DNA of 64,000 nt from DATLGB01 sp963726825 (lineage in GTDB: Bacteria > Actinomycetota > Thermoleophilia > Solirubrobacterales > Solirubrobacteraceae). Position numbers and translations under genes: made by a program. The stretch spans positions 434,001-498,000 of the forward strand of contig CAVSDT010000001.1 of the NCBI GenBank assembly GCA_963726825.1. Direction: 5' to 3'. Shown here piece after piece: positions 1-8,477 of the stretch; position 1 is the stretch's first letter; the number at the start of each line of letters is the position of its first letter. The notes beneath the pieces were generated by a model. That model had not been told where the DNA came from and ran no database searches. It saw only the letters and a program-made list of their open reading frames with translations.

Positions 1-969
1 CGGGCCTTGAGGTCCTCGTGCGCGCGGCGGACCTCCGAGAGGGGGTAGGTCTCGCCCTCCACGACGCGCAGCTCGCCGCGGTCGAGCCGCTCGAAGAGGT
101 CCTCGGAGCGGCGGGCCGACGTGGCGCGGGTCCCCCAGCAGGTGGTAGAGCCACAGCCCGATCAGCGAGCGCGAGTGCTTGAGCAGCCGGCCGGTGCGCA
201 CGTCGTTCTGCTCGCGCGAGGAGATCCCGTAGACGACGAGGCGCCCGAGCGGCGCGAGCGACTCGAACAGCTGGTCGAAGACGGCGCCGCCGGCCATCTC
301 CGCGATCACGTCGGCGCCGCGGCCGTCCGTCGCCTCGAGCACCGCGTCGCGCAGCGGCCCGTGCCCGCCGTCGGCGCCCTCCGCCTCCGCCAGGCCGGTC
401 TCGATCGCGGCGTCGGCGCCGAGCTCCAGCACCAGGTCGCGCTTCTCCTGCGAGGACGCCGTCCCGACGATCGTCCCCGCCCCGAGCGAGCGGGCGAGCT
501 GCACCAGCAAGGAGCCGACCCCGCCGGCGCCGCTCGTCACGACCACGGACTCGCCGGCCGTCAGGCGCCCGCAGGTGACGAGCACGTGCCACGCCGTCAG
601 CCCTTGCAGCAGCAGGGCGAGCGCCGCGGCGTCCGAGACGCCGTCGGGGACCCGCACGCAGCGCGCGGCGGGGACCGCGGCCCACTCCGCGTAGCCGCCG
701 CCGGCGGCCGTCATGGCCACGACGCGCTCCCCGGCGCGGAAGCCGTGGGCGTCCGCCTCGACGACGCCGGCCACCTCCGCGCCCGGGGTGAAGGGCAGCT
801 CGAAGCGGGCGACGTACTGGTTGCCCGACTGGTGGGTGTCGGCGAAGTTGACGCCCGCGAGCGTCACGCGCACGAGCACGTCGTCGGGCCCCGCCACCGG
901 GCGCTCGGCGTCGTCGACCAGGGCCAGGACCTCGGGTCCGCCCCACTCCTCGATCCGGATCGCCCGCAT
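1..969 (-). CDS. NADPH:quinone oxidoreductase-like MDR enzyme, 3'-truncated by window edge and apparently frameshifted
   Basis: A zinc-independent medium-chain dehydrogenase of the quinone oxidoreductase class; the family uses NADPH to reduce quinones or enones in the cytoplasm. The ATG read from 969 gives MRAIRIEEWGGPEVL, followed by a GroES-like part and a Rossmann loop (GAGGVGSLLVQ) near residue 144. No structural-zinc cysteine cluster is seen. After LLGDPRH (about 121-141) the frame from the ATG yields Arg/Pro-rich nonsense, while a second frame continues the family pattern with SEDLFERLD and ETYPLSEVRRAHEDL to the window edge. Removing one base from the five-C run at 132-136 gives a single continuous frame, so this is a recent frameshift or a homopolymer sequencing error. 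It diverges from the PfkB gene across 27 bp. The C-terminus lies outside the window. Confidence 0.8.
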   Translation of the reverse strand, partial: MRAIRIEEWGGPEVLALVDDAERPVAGPDDVLVRVTLAGVNFADTHQSGNQYVARFELPFTPGAEVAGVVEADAHGFRAGERVVAMTAAGGGYAEWAAVPAARCVRVPDGVSDAAALALLLQGLTAWHVLVTCGRLTAGESVVVTSGAGGVGSLLVQLARSLGAGTIVGTASSQEKRDLVLELGADAAIETGLAEAEGADGGHGPLRDAVLEATDGRGADVIAEMAGGAVFDQLFESLAPLGRLVVYGISSREQNDVRTGRLLKHSRSLIGLWLYHLLGDPRHVGPPLRGPLRAARPRRAARRGGRDLPPLGGPPRARGPQGP

Positions 970-996
970 GGGCGGGAAGCTACCGTCCGGCGCCAT

Positions 997-1935
997 ATGG
1001 CCAAGATCACCGTTGTCGGTTCAATCGCGTTCGATGCCGTGGAGACCCACGCGGGCAAGCGCGACAAGATGCTCGGGGGCGCGGCCACGCACTTCTCGCT
1101 GGCGTCCTCGTTCTTCGCCGACACGCTGCCCGTCGGACCCGTCGGTGACGACTTCACCGACGCCGAGTACGCGATCTTCACCGGCCGCGGCGTCGACACG
1201 AGCGCGATCCAGCACGTCGAGGGCGGCAAGACGTTCTTCTGGGCCGGCCGCTACCACCGCGACGTCAACCAGCGCGACACGCTGCAGACCGACCTCAACG
1301 TGTTCGAGACCTTCTCGCCGGAGCTCGACGAGTCCGCCGCGTCGGCCGAGGTCGTCTTCCTCGCCAACATCCAGCCGGGCCTGCAGGCCGACGTGCGCCG
1401 GCAGTGCCAGAGCGCGCGCTTCACGGCACTCGACTCGATGAACCTCTGGATCGACATCGCGCGCGACGAGCTCGTCGCCGCCATCGGCATGGTCGACTGC
1501 CTCGTGCTCAACGACGCCGAGGTCGAGCAGCTCACCGACGAGCCCAACCTCGTGCAGGCCGCACGCAAGGTGATGGAGCTCGGCCCGAGGATCGTCGTCG
1601 CCAAGCAGGGCGAGTACGGCGCCACGCTGTTCACCGCCGACGGCGACGTCTTCTCCCTCCCCGCCTTCCCGATCGCCGACGTCGTGGACCCGACCGGCGC
1701 CGGCGACTCGTTCGCGGGCGGCTTCGTCGGCTACATCGCGTCCCAGGACGGCGCGGTCACCACCGACGTCCTGCGCACCGCGCTGGCGTACGGCACGGCG
1801 ATGGGCTCCTTCAACGTCGAGGGCTTCGGCACCGAGCGCGTCGCGGCCCTGACGGCCGCCGAGATCTCCGAGCGCGTCGCCGCCCTGCGGGCGATGACGA
1901 CGTTCGAGCCGGGTGCCCCGGCGCTGCGCGGCTGA
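997..1935 (+). CDS. PfkB/ribokinase-family sugar or nucleoside kinase
   Basis: A 312-residue ATP-dependent kinase of the PfkB (ribokinase) fold. The second family signature is clear: DPTGAGDSFAGG at residues 231-242, with Asp237 as expected catalytic base and GAGD forming the anion hole. The N-terminal GSIAFDAVET and the GGAATHFSLAS stretch match the substrate-binding lobe. The ATG at 997 was chosen because homology begins at MAKITVVGS; the long open frame upstream is antisense to the oxidoreductase. The dCTP deaminase gene follows after 19 bp, so the two may be cotranscribed. The family includes ribokinase, adenosine kinase and fructokinase; the substrate cannot be read from sequence. Confidence 0.88.
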   Translation: MAKITVVGSIAFDAVETHAGKRDKMLGGAATHFSLASSFFADTLPVGPVGDDFTDAEYAIFTGRGVDTSAIQHVEGGKTFFWAGRYHRDVNQRDTLQTDLNVFETFSPELDESAASAEVVFLANIQPGLQADVRRQCQSARFTALDSMNLWIDIARDELVAAIGMVDCLVLNDAEVEQLTDEPNLVQAARKVMELGPRIVVAKQGEYGATLFTADGDVFSLPAFPIADVVDPTGAGDSFAGGFVGYIASQDGAVTTDVLRTALAYGTAMGSFNVEGFGTERVAALTAAEISERVAALRAMTTFEPGAPALRG

Positions 1936-1954
1936 TCCACGTAGGATCCGCGCC

Positions 1955-2524
1955 GTGAGCGCCCCGCACTCCGCCCTCTCCGACGGGACGATCCGCGCGC
2001 TGGTCGAGGCCGGCCGCCTGAAGGTCGACCCGTGGGATGCGGGCCGGGTGCAGCCGAGCTCGCTGGACCTGCTGCTCGGCAACTCCTTCCGGGTCTTCTC
2101 CAACCACAAGGTCACCGCCATCGACCTGCGCGAGCCGCCGACCAACCTCACCGAGGAGGTCGTGCTCGCCGACGACGAGCCGTTCGTCATCCATCCCGGC
2201 GAGTTCTGCCTCGGCCGCACGCTGGAGTGGGTCGAGCTGCCCGACGACGTCGTCGCGCGCGTGGAGGGCAAGTCGTCCCTCGGCCGCCTGGGCCTGATCG
2301 TGCACGCGACGGCCGGCTTCGTGGACCCGGGCTGGAAGGGCACGCTCACGCTGGAGCTCAACAACCTCACGCGCGTCCCGATCAAGCTCTGGCCCGGGCT
2401 CCCGATCGCGCAGCTGTCCTTCATGGCGCTCGACAAGCCCGCCGAGCGCCCCTACGGCTCGCCGGAGCTGGGCTCGCACTACCAGGGCCAGGTCGGCGCG
2501 ACCGAGTCGCGCTACGGCGCCTGA
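1955..2524 (+). CDS. dcd: dCTP deaminase (possibly bifunctional dCTP deaminase/dUTPase)
   Basis: A 189-residue homotrimeric pyrimidine-nucleotide enzyme that deaminates dCTP to dUTP (or, in the bifunctional type, directly to dUMP) for dTMP synthesis. The early motif SSLDLLLGNSFRVF, the phosphate-binding VEGKSSLGRLGL (residues 103-114) and HATAGFVDPGWKG followed by LTLELNN are all present; the Glu near residue 134 is the expected catalytic base. The length equals that of mycobacterial Dcd, which is bifunctional, but I cannot prove dUTPase activity here. GTG at 1955 was chosen because the conserved N-terminus starts at SDGTIRALVEAG. It lies 19 bp after the PfkB stop. Confidence 0.93.
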   Translation: MSAPHSALSDGTIRALVEAGRLKVDPWDAGRVQPSSLDLLLGNSFRVFSNHKVTAIDLREPPTNLTEEVVLADDEPFVIHPGEFCLGRTLEWVELPDDVVARVEGKSSLGRLGLIVHATAGFVDPGWKGTLTLELNNLTRVPIKLWPGLPIAQLSFMALDKPAERPYGSPELGSHYQGQVGATESRYGA

Positions 2525-2611
2525 CGCACCCCTGGCGCCCGCCGCCGTTTGCCCGGTGCGATGATGCGGGGAAGACCAACCCAGACTTCTTTCCGAGCCC
2601 TAGGGAGCACC

Positions 2612-3898
<1,287 letters not shown>

Positions 3899-3915
3899 CA
3901 CCCGCACACACGTTC

Positions 3916-3948
3916 GGGTCCACCAGCCGTAGCGTGGTTGGTGGACCC
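3916..3948. terminator. Perfect 10-bp stem-loop between gltA and the GNAT gene
   Basis: GGGTCCACCA (3916-3925) is the exact reverse complement of TGGTGGACCC (3939-3948), with a 13-base loop. It starts 17 bases after the gltA stop and its right arm ends at the base before the ATG of the next gene. It could be a gltA terminator without a clear U tract, or a structure that hides the next gene's initiation region. Confidence 0.6.
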
Positions 3949-4455
3949 ATGCCCTTCACACGTCTCCAAGACGGAACCGAGCTGTGGCTGCGCCCCATCC
4001 GCCCCGGTGACAAGGCCGGGCTCGAGGGCGTGCTGGCCCGCATGTCGCTCGAGACCGTGCGCCGCCGCTACCTGGCGGTCAAGACCCGCTTCAGCTCCTT
4101 CGAGCTGCGGTACCTGACCGAGGTCGACGGCGTCGACCACGTCGCGATCGTCGCGATCGACGTCGCCACGGGCGACATCGAGGGCGTCGCGCGCTACGTG
4201 CGCCTCCCGGAGGACCCCACGACGGCCGAGTGGGCGATCGTGATCGCCGACCGCCTCCAGCACCAGGGCCTCGGCAAGCAGCTGATGGAGCTGCTGGCGA
4301 CCGCGGCGCGCGAGCACGGCATCGAGCACTTCACCGCGACGATGCTGGCGGAGAACCGCGCGGCCGCCGCGCTGCTGCACCACGTGGCCCCGATGATGGA
4401 GGACTCCCGGACCCTCGCGGGGGTCCGGACGGTCACCGCGGCTCTGGCCGCTTGA
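3949..4455 (+). CDS. GNAT-family N-acetyltransferase
   Basis: A 168-residue single-domain Gcn5-related acetyltransferase that would move an acetyl group from acetyl-CoA to an unknown amine. The N-terminal strand LWLRPIRPGDKAGLEG, the central AEWAIVIADRLQHQGLG and the pyrophosphate-binding loop QGLGKQLMELLATAA (motif A, around residues 104-118) are typical; ENRAAAALLHHVA is motif B. The ATG at 3949 directly abuts the right arm of a 10-bp stem-loop, and no Shine-Dalgarno is visible outside that arm. Relatives occur as the acetyltransferase part of protein-lysine acetylases, but no cyclic-nucleotide or ligase domain is attached here. Confidence 0.85.
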   Translation: MPFTRLQDGTELWLRPIRPGDKAGLEGVLARMSLETVRRRYLAVKTRFSSFELRYLTEVDGVDHVAIVAIDVATGDIEGVARYVRLPEDPTTAEWAIVIADRLQHQGLGKQLMELLATAAREHGIEHFTATMLAENRAAAALLHHVAPMMEDSRTLAGVRTVTAALAA

Positions 4456-4489
4456 TCGACTCAGGTCCGCGGCTCCCCGCGCCGATGGC

Positions 4490-5818
4490 GTGGGGGTGGA
4501 CGTCCCCCATCACGACTGGCTGACCGGTCTCGCGACCCGCGACGGGCTGCGCGAGCACCTGGTGCTCGCCGCCGCGCGCAGCCGTCGCAACGGCACCGGC
4601 GTCGCCCTCCTGCACCTCGGCATCGACGGCTTCAAGCTCGTCAACGCCTCCCTCGGCCACGCCGGCGGCAACGCCCTGCTGCAGGCGCTCGCCGCCCGTG
4701 TCGCGACGGTCGTGCGGTCCGTCGACGTCCTCGCCCGGCCGGTCTCGGACGAGCTGATGATCCTGCTCATGGACGTCCCCGCGGACGAGCTGGAGCGGAT
4801 CGCCGACACCACCGCCGAGCGCGCCCTGGCGGCCCTCGCGGCGCCCTTCTCGGTCCAGGACATGGACTTCCAGGTCGGCGCCTCCGTCGGCATCGCCCTC
4901 CTGCCCGACGACGCCGTGTCGCCGGACGAGCTCCTCGACCGCTCCGCTGCGGCGCTGCGGCGGGCCAAGCGCGTCGCCCGGGGCAGCGCGGCGCGCTACG
5001 TCGGCGAGGCCGTGGACCCGCGCGAGCGGCTCGCGCTCTCCTCGCGGCTGCGCCGCGCGCTGGCGCGTGACGAGTTCGTCCTGCACTACCAGCCGATCTA
5101 CACCGTCCCGGGCGCCCGCCTGGCCGGGGTCGAGGCGCTCATCCGCTGGGAGGACCCCGAGCTCGGGCTGGTCCCGCCGGGCGCCTTCATCCCCCTGGCG
5201 GAGGAGACGGGCCTGATCGAGCCGCTGGGCGACTGGGTCGTCGGCGCGGTCTGCCGGCAGCAGGTGCTGTGGGCCGCCCGCGGCCTGCGGCCCTACATCT
5301 CCTTCAACGTGTCCCCGCGCCAGCTCCATCGGCTGGACTTCTGCGACCGGGTGGCCCATCACCTGCAGCGGACGGGGGCGGATCCGTCACGGCTGATCAT
5401 CGAGCTCACGGAGTCGGCGACCTTCGAGGATCCGATGGCGTCCGAGACGATCCTGCGCCAGCTCCACGACCTCGGGCTGCGGCTGGCCCTCGACGACTTC
5501 GGCACGGGCCACTCGTCGCTCTCGCGGCTGCGCGACATGCCGGTGGAGACCGTCAAGATCGACCGCGCCTTCCTGCGCCAGGTGCCGGAGAACACCGAGG
5601 CATCCGCCGTCGTCACCGCCATCCTGCGCCTGTCGGACGCGCTCGGGCGCACCGCCGTCGCCGAGGGCGTCGAGACGGCGGCCCAGCACGCGTTCCTCGC
5701 GGAGCAGGGCTGCCCGATGGCGCAGGGCTTCCTGCTCGCGCGCCCCGCGCCGGCCGACGTGATCGAGCCGCTGCTCTACGCGGACCAGACGCCGTCGAGC
5801 GTCAGCGTCGTCCCGTAG
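4490..5818 (+). CDS. Degenerate GGDEF plus intact EAL domain protein (probable c-di-GMP phosphodiesterase)
   Basis: A 442-residue cytoplasmic signalling protein with no membrane segment. Residues 8-165 form a diguanylate-cyclase fold (HDWLTGLATRDGL), but the signature GGDEF position reads RPVSDEL (83-89), so cyclase activity is unlikely. The EAL domain (about 185-430) keeps the catalytic set: Glu215 in EALIRW, Asn in SFNVSPRQL, Glu in ELTES, the DDFGTGHSS pair, Lys in VKIDRAF and Glu in AEGVET. The likely role is c-di-GMP hydrolysis, perhaps with the GGDEF relic sensing GTP. Start is GTG 4490 or GTG 4496; neither has a strong ribosome site. Its 3' end overlaps the convergent metallopeptidase by 43 bp. 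Confidence 0.9.
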   Translation: MGVDVPHHDWLTGLATRDGLREHLVLAAARSRRNGTGVALLHLGIDGFKLVNASLGHAGGNALLQALAARVATVVRSVDVLARPVSDELMILLMDVPADELERIADTTAERALAALAAPFSVQDMDFQVGASVGIALLPDDAVSPDELLDRSAAALRRAKRVARGSAARYVGEAVDPRERLALSSRLRRALARDEFVLHYQPIYTVPGARLAGVEALIRWEDPELGLVPPGAFIPLAEETGLIEPLGDWVVGAVCRQQVLWAARGLRPYISFNVSPRQLHRLDFCDRVAHHLQRTGADPSRLIIELTESATFEDPMASETILRQLHDLGLRLALDDFGTGHSSLSRLRDMPVETVKIDRAFLRQVPENTEASAVVTAILRLSDALGRTAVAEGVETAAQHAFLAEQGCPMAQGFLLARPAPADVIEPLLYADQTPSSVSVVP

Positions 5819-6462
5819 CGGCGCAGCCAGCCCGCCGGCTCGCGCCACCCCGGCACACGGGCCTCCACCAGCGCCCAGAACGCCGGTGAGTGGTCCATCC
5901 GCTCGAGGTGGCAGACCTCGTGCTCGACGACGTAGTCGAGCACGTCCGCGGGCGCGAGCAGCAGCCGCCAGTTGAACGACATCCCGCCCGTGCTCGAGCA
6001 GGAGCCCCAGCGCGTCTTCTGGTTGCGGATCGTGAGCGTGGCGTAGCGCGTGCCGGCGCGGGCGACGGCGGCGTCCAGCCGCCGGCCGATCTCCTTGCGC
6101 GCCTGGGCCCGGTACCAGCGCTCGAGCGCCGGCCGCGGGTCGCCCGCCGGCACGTGGAGGTCGTCACCCTTGCGGTGCACCCGGGTGCGGCCCGGCTCCG
6201 CCACGAGGCGCAGCGGCGTCCCGAGGTAGGGGACGGTGCCGGCGGGGTGCGCCCGCTCGGCGGCCGCCACCTCCAGGGCGCGAAGGCGCCGCTCGATCCA
6301 CGGCCGCAGCTCTCGCACCGCGGAGGTGGCGTGCTTCTCGGCCATCCGCCGGGGGAGCACGACCTCCACCGTCGCGTCGGGATGGACCGTGACACGGACG
6401 CGGCGGGCGCGATCGGAGCGACGGATCCGGTGGTCGAAGGGCTTGCGCAGGGGTGCGGACAT
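5776..6462 (-). CDS. YgjP-type (DUF45/M48-like) metallopeptidase domain protein
   Basis: A 228-residue protein of the YgjP/DUF45 family. The zinc signature HEVCHLERMDH begins near residue 181: His181, Glu182 and His185, with a further His in MDHSPAFW as third ligand. The preceding TRWGSCSSTG and SFNWRLLLAP are the strongly conserved family core. The N-terminal third (RARRVRVTVHPDATVEVVLP) is the usual beta-rich region. The true substrate is unknown; families of this fold are often annotated as metal-dependent hydrolases. It begins with MSAPLRKPFDHR, 28 bp from the divergent metallo-beta-lactamase gene, and its end overlaps the GGDEF/EAL gene. Confidence 0.88.
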   Translation of the reverse strand: MSAPLRKPFDHRIRRSDRARRVRVTVHPDATVEVVLPRRMAEKHATSAVRELRPWIERRLRALEVAAAERAHPAGTVPYLGTPLRLVAEPGRTRVHRKGDDLHVPAGDPRPALERWYRAQARKEIGRRLDAAVARAGTRYATLTIRNQKTRWGSCSSTGGMSFNWRLLLAPADVLDYVVEHEVCHLERMDHSPAFWALVEARVPGWREPAGWLRRYGTTLTLDGVWSA

Positions 6463-6490
6463 CGGTCATCCAGCGTACGATCGGTCCCGG

Positions 6491-7285
6491 ATGACCGGCT
6501 GGATCTGCGTCACCTGCGGGGTGCAGTTCACCCCCTCCCCCGCGCCGCCCCCGCGCTGCCCGGTGTGCGAGGACGAGCGCCAGTACGTCAGGGCCGCCGG
6601 GCAGGCCTGGACCACGATGGACGAGCTCGCGCGCGACCACGCCAACCGCGTCGAGGCCGTCGAGCCTGGCCTGACCGGCGTCGGCACCGAGCCCGCCTTC
6701 GCCATCGGCCAGCGCGCGCTGCACGTCAACCGCCTCCTGTGGGACTGCGTCACGCTCGTCGACGAGGGGACCGTGGAGCGGCTGGAAGGGCTCGGCGGCG
6801 TCGACACCATCGCGATCTCCCACCCGCACTACTACGCGTCGATGGTCGAGTGGGCGCAGCGCCTCGACGCCCGCGTGCTCCTGCACGCCGACGATCGCGA
6901 GTGGGTCATGCGGCCCGACCCGCGCGTCGAGCTCTGGGACGGCGACCGGCTGCGCATCGACGACGAGCTGGAGCTGCACCGCCTGGGCGGCCACTTCCCC
7001 GGTGGGACGGTGTGCCTGTGGAGCGCCGGGGCGCAGGGCCGCGGCGCGATGCTGTCGGGCGACATCGTGATCGTCACGCCCGACAGCGACTGGGCGAGCT
7101 TCATGTGGAGCTACCCGAACCACATCCCCCTGCCGGCGCGCGAGGTCGAGCGCATCCGGGGCCGGGTCGAGGCGCTCGAGTTCGACGTCGTCTACGCGGC
7201 CTGGTGGAACCGGGTCATGCGCGGGGACGCGAAGGCGAAGGTCCTGCGCTCGGCCGATCGCTACCTCGCGGCGCTCGCCCGCTGA
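6491..7285 (+). CDS. Metallo-beta-lactamase-fold protein with N-terminal zinc ribbon
   Basis: A 264-residue protein. Residues 6-26 form a four-cysteine rubredoxin-like ribbon (Cys6, Cys9, Cys23, Cys26). The remainder fits an MBL fold: LLWDCVTLVDEG, TIAISHPHYYASM, GGHFPGGTVCLW and MLSGDIVIV. The usual HxHxDH metal motif is altered to HPHYYA, so the second metal site is probably absent or changed. Close relatives with the same architecture are annotated as hydrolases in several phyla; the substrate is unknown. ATG 6491 was chosen because the ribbon starts immediately after it. A perfect 19-bp stem-loop follows. Confidence 0.78.
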   Translation: MTGWICVTCGVQFTPSPAPPPRCPVCEDERQYVRAAGQAWTTMDELARDHANRVEAVEPGLTGVGTEPAFAIGQRALHVNRLLWDCVTLVDEGTVERLEGLGGVDTIAISHPHYYASMVEWAQRLDARVLLHADDREWVMRPDPRVELWDGDRLRIDDELELHRLGGHFPGGTVCLWSAGAQGRGAMLSGDIVIVTPDSDWASFMWSYPNHIPLPAREVERIRGRVEALEFDVVYAAWWNRVMRGDAKAKVLRSADRYLAALAR

Positions 7286-7333
7286 CGGGCCGCCGGGCGC
7301 GCGCCGGGATGCGCGACGGCTCGTGCATCGCTT

Positions 7334-7377
7334 CCGGGTTGCACCGGGTAGCGGATCGGCTACCCGGTGCAACCCGG
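7334..7377. terminator. Perfect 19-bp inverted repeat between convergent genes
   Basis: The arm CCGGGTTGCACCGGGTAGC (7334-7352) is exactly complementary to 7359-7377, with a six-base loop. It sits in the 135-bp gap between two convergent genes and is well placed as a bidirectional terminator, though there is no T run on either side. The length and perfection of the stem also fit a REP-like palindrome. Confidence 0.7.
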
Positions 7378-7420
7378 TCGCGGCCCAGGCCCGGAGCACG
7401 GCGCGGCATCCGGGCCGGGG

Positions 7421-8422
7421 TCAGTCGCGCGAGCGGTCCAGCCGGCGCCCACCGGGCAGGCGCTCGACGAGGCGGCCGAGCGGCACGACGGCGCCCGAGA
7501 GCGCGGCGGCGGACTCCTGCAGGCTCACGACGCTCGAGGAGAGGATCTCGAGGGCGGGCTCGACACGGCCGATCTGCTCGGAGATCGAGCCGACGCGCGC
7601 CTCGACCGACTGCACGTGCTCGGGGAGCTCCGGCAGGCCCTTCGTGGAGTCCGCCAGCGTCTCCAGCGCGCCGGCGAGGGCGCCGAGGTTGCGCAGCGTC
7701 TCGTCGAGCTCGGCGAGCTTGGCCAGCGTCTCGGAGAGGTCGACGAGCGCGGCGATCGGCCCGTCCTCGGCCACGAGGCGCTCGACGGCGCCGTCGGGGG
7801 CGAGCAGGCGATCCAGCGTGCCGTCGTCGGCGAGCAGCCGGTTCATCGTCCCCTCGGGGGTCACGAGCCGCTCGATCGTGCCGTCGGGCGTGAGCATCCG
7901 CTCGACGAGGCCCCCCTCGGCGAACAGCCGCTCAAGCACGCCGTCGCGCTCGAGGATGCGGTCGAGCGCGCCGCCCTGCACCGTGAGGCGATCCAGCGGG
8001 CCGTCCTCGGCGAGCAGCCGGTCCAGCGGACCGTCGGCGTAGAGGAGCCGGTCGACGGCGCCCTCGTCGGCCATCAGCCGGTCCAGCGGGCCGCCTTCTG
8101 ACAGGAGCCGGTCCACCACGCCGCCCTCCGCGAGCAGCCGGTCGAGTGGACCGCCGGGGGCGAGCGCCCGGCCCAGCGGGCGGTCGTCGCCCGTCAGCAG
8201 CGCGAGCTGCTCGATGCGCGCCAGCGGCCCGTGCTCGTCCGCGAGGCGCCCGAGAGACTCCACCGCGCCGTCCTCGGCGAGCAGCACCTCGATGCGCTCG
8301 GCGTAGCCGCCGGGGCGCCGCAGCGCGCCGTCGGCGGACACGAGCCGCCCCACCGCGACGACGACCTCGGCCGTCCCGAGGGCCGCGCGGGCCGGCAGCA
8401 GCGCGAGCGAGAGCAGTCCCAT
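7421..8422 (-). CDS. Decapeptide-repeat protein of unknown function
   Basis: I do not recognise this 333-residue protein. It has a hydrophobic Ala/Leu/Val N-terminus (MGLLSLALLPARAALG, residues 1-30), then from residues 88 to 227 fourteen back-to-back ten-residue repeats with consensus x-x-[DEG]-G-x-[LVI]-[DE]-R-[LM]-[LV] (for example AEDGPLDRLT). The last third (about 228-310) is a Leu/Ala/Glu-rich helical, probably coiled-coil stretch ending in a basic tail. The repeats could form short helices or a solenoid; the ends suggest association with a membrane or an apolar surface. I prefer ATG 8422 to the in-frame GTG at 8431. The upstream gene is 55 bp away; function is open. Confidence 0.75.
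   Translation of the reverse strand: MGLLSLALLPARAALGTAEVVVAVGRLVSADGALRRPGGYAERIEVLLAEDGAVESLGRLADEHGPLARIEQLALLTGDDRPLGRALAPGGPLDRLLAEGGVVDRLLSEGGPLDRLMADEGAVDRLLYADGPLDRLLAEDGPLDRLTVQGGALDRILERDGVLERLFAEGGLVERMLTPDGTIERLVTPEGTMNRLLADDGTLDRLLAPDGAVERLVAEDGPIAALVDLSETLAKLAELDETLRNLGALAGALETLADSTKGLPELPEHVQSVEARVGSISEQIGRVEPALEILSSSVVSLQESAAALSGAVVPLGRLVERLPGGRRLDRSRD
7742..8161 (-). repeat. Fourteen tandem 30-bp coding repeats
   Basis: The decapeptide array is encoded by a 30-base periodic stretch. On the plus strand each unit carries a GAGCAGCCGGTCCAGCGG-like core with many synonymous and some conservative changes, so the protein repeat is better kept than the DNA repeat. There are no spacers, and the array is in frame throughout. 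Confidence 0.85.
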
Positions 8423-8477
8423 GCGCGGCACGCTACCCGCGGGAGCGCCGGCCCGTCGCGTCCGGCCGGCGCCGCTG

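Noticed and set aside
121..996. Long open frame upstream of and in frame with the PfkB kinase
   Set aside because: It is antisense to the quinone oxidoreductase and its translation is low-complexity Arg/Ala/Gly; homology begins only at ATG 997.
4617..4760. Diguanylate cyclase activity of the GGDEF-like domain
   Set aside because: The signature residues are not kept (VSDEL in place of GGDEF), so synthesis of c-di-GMP is unlikely.
7742..8161. 30-bp periodic repeat considered as a CRISPR array
   Set aside because: No spacers separate the units; the periodicity is codon-based and in frame with a protein repeat.
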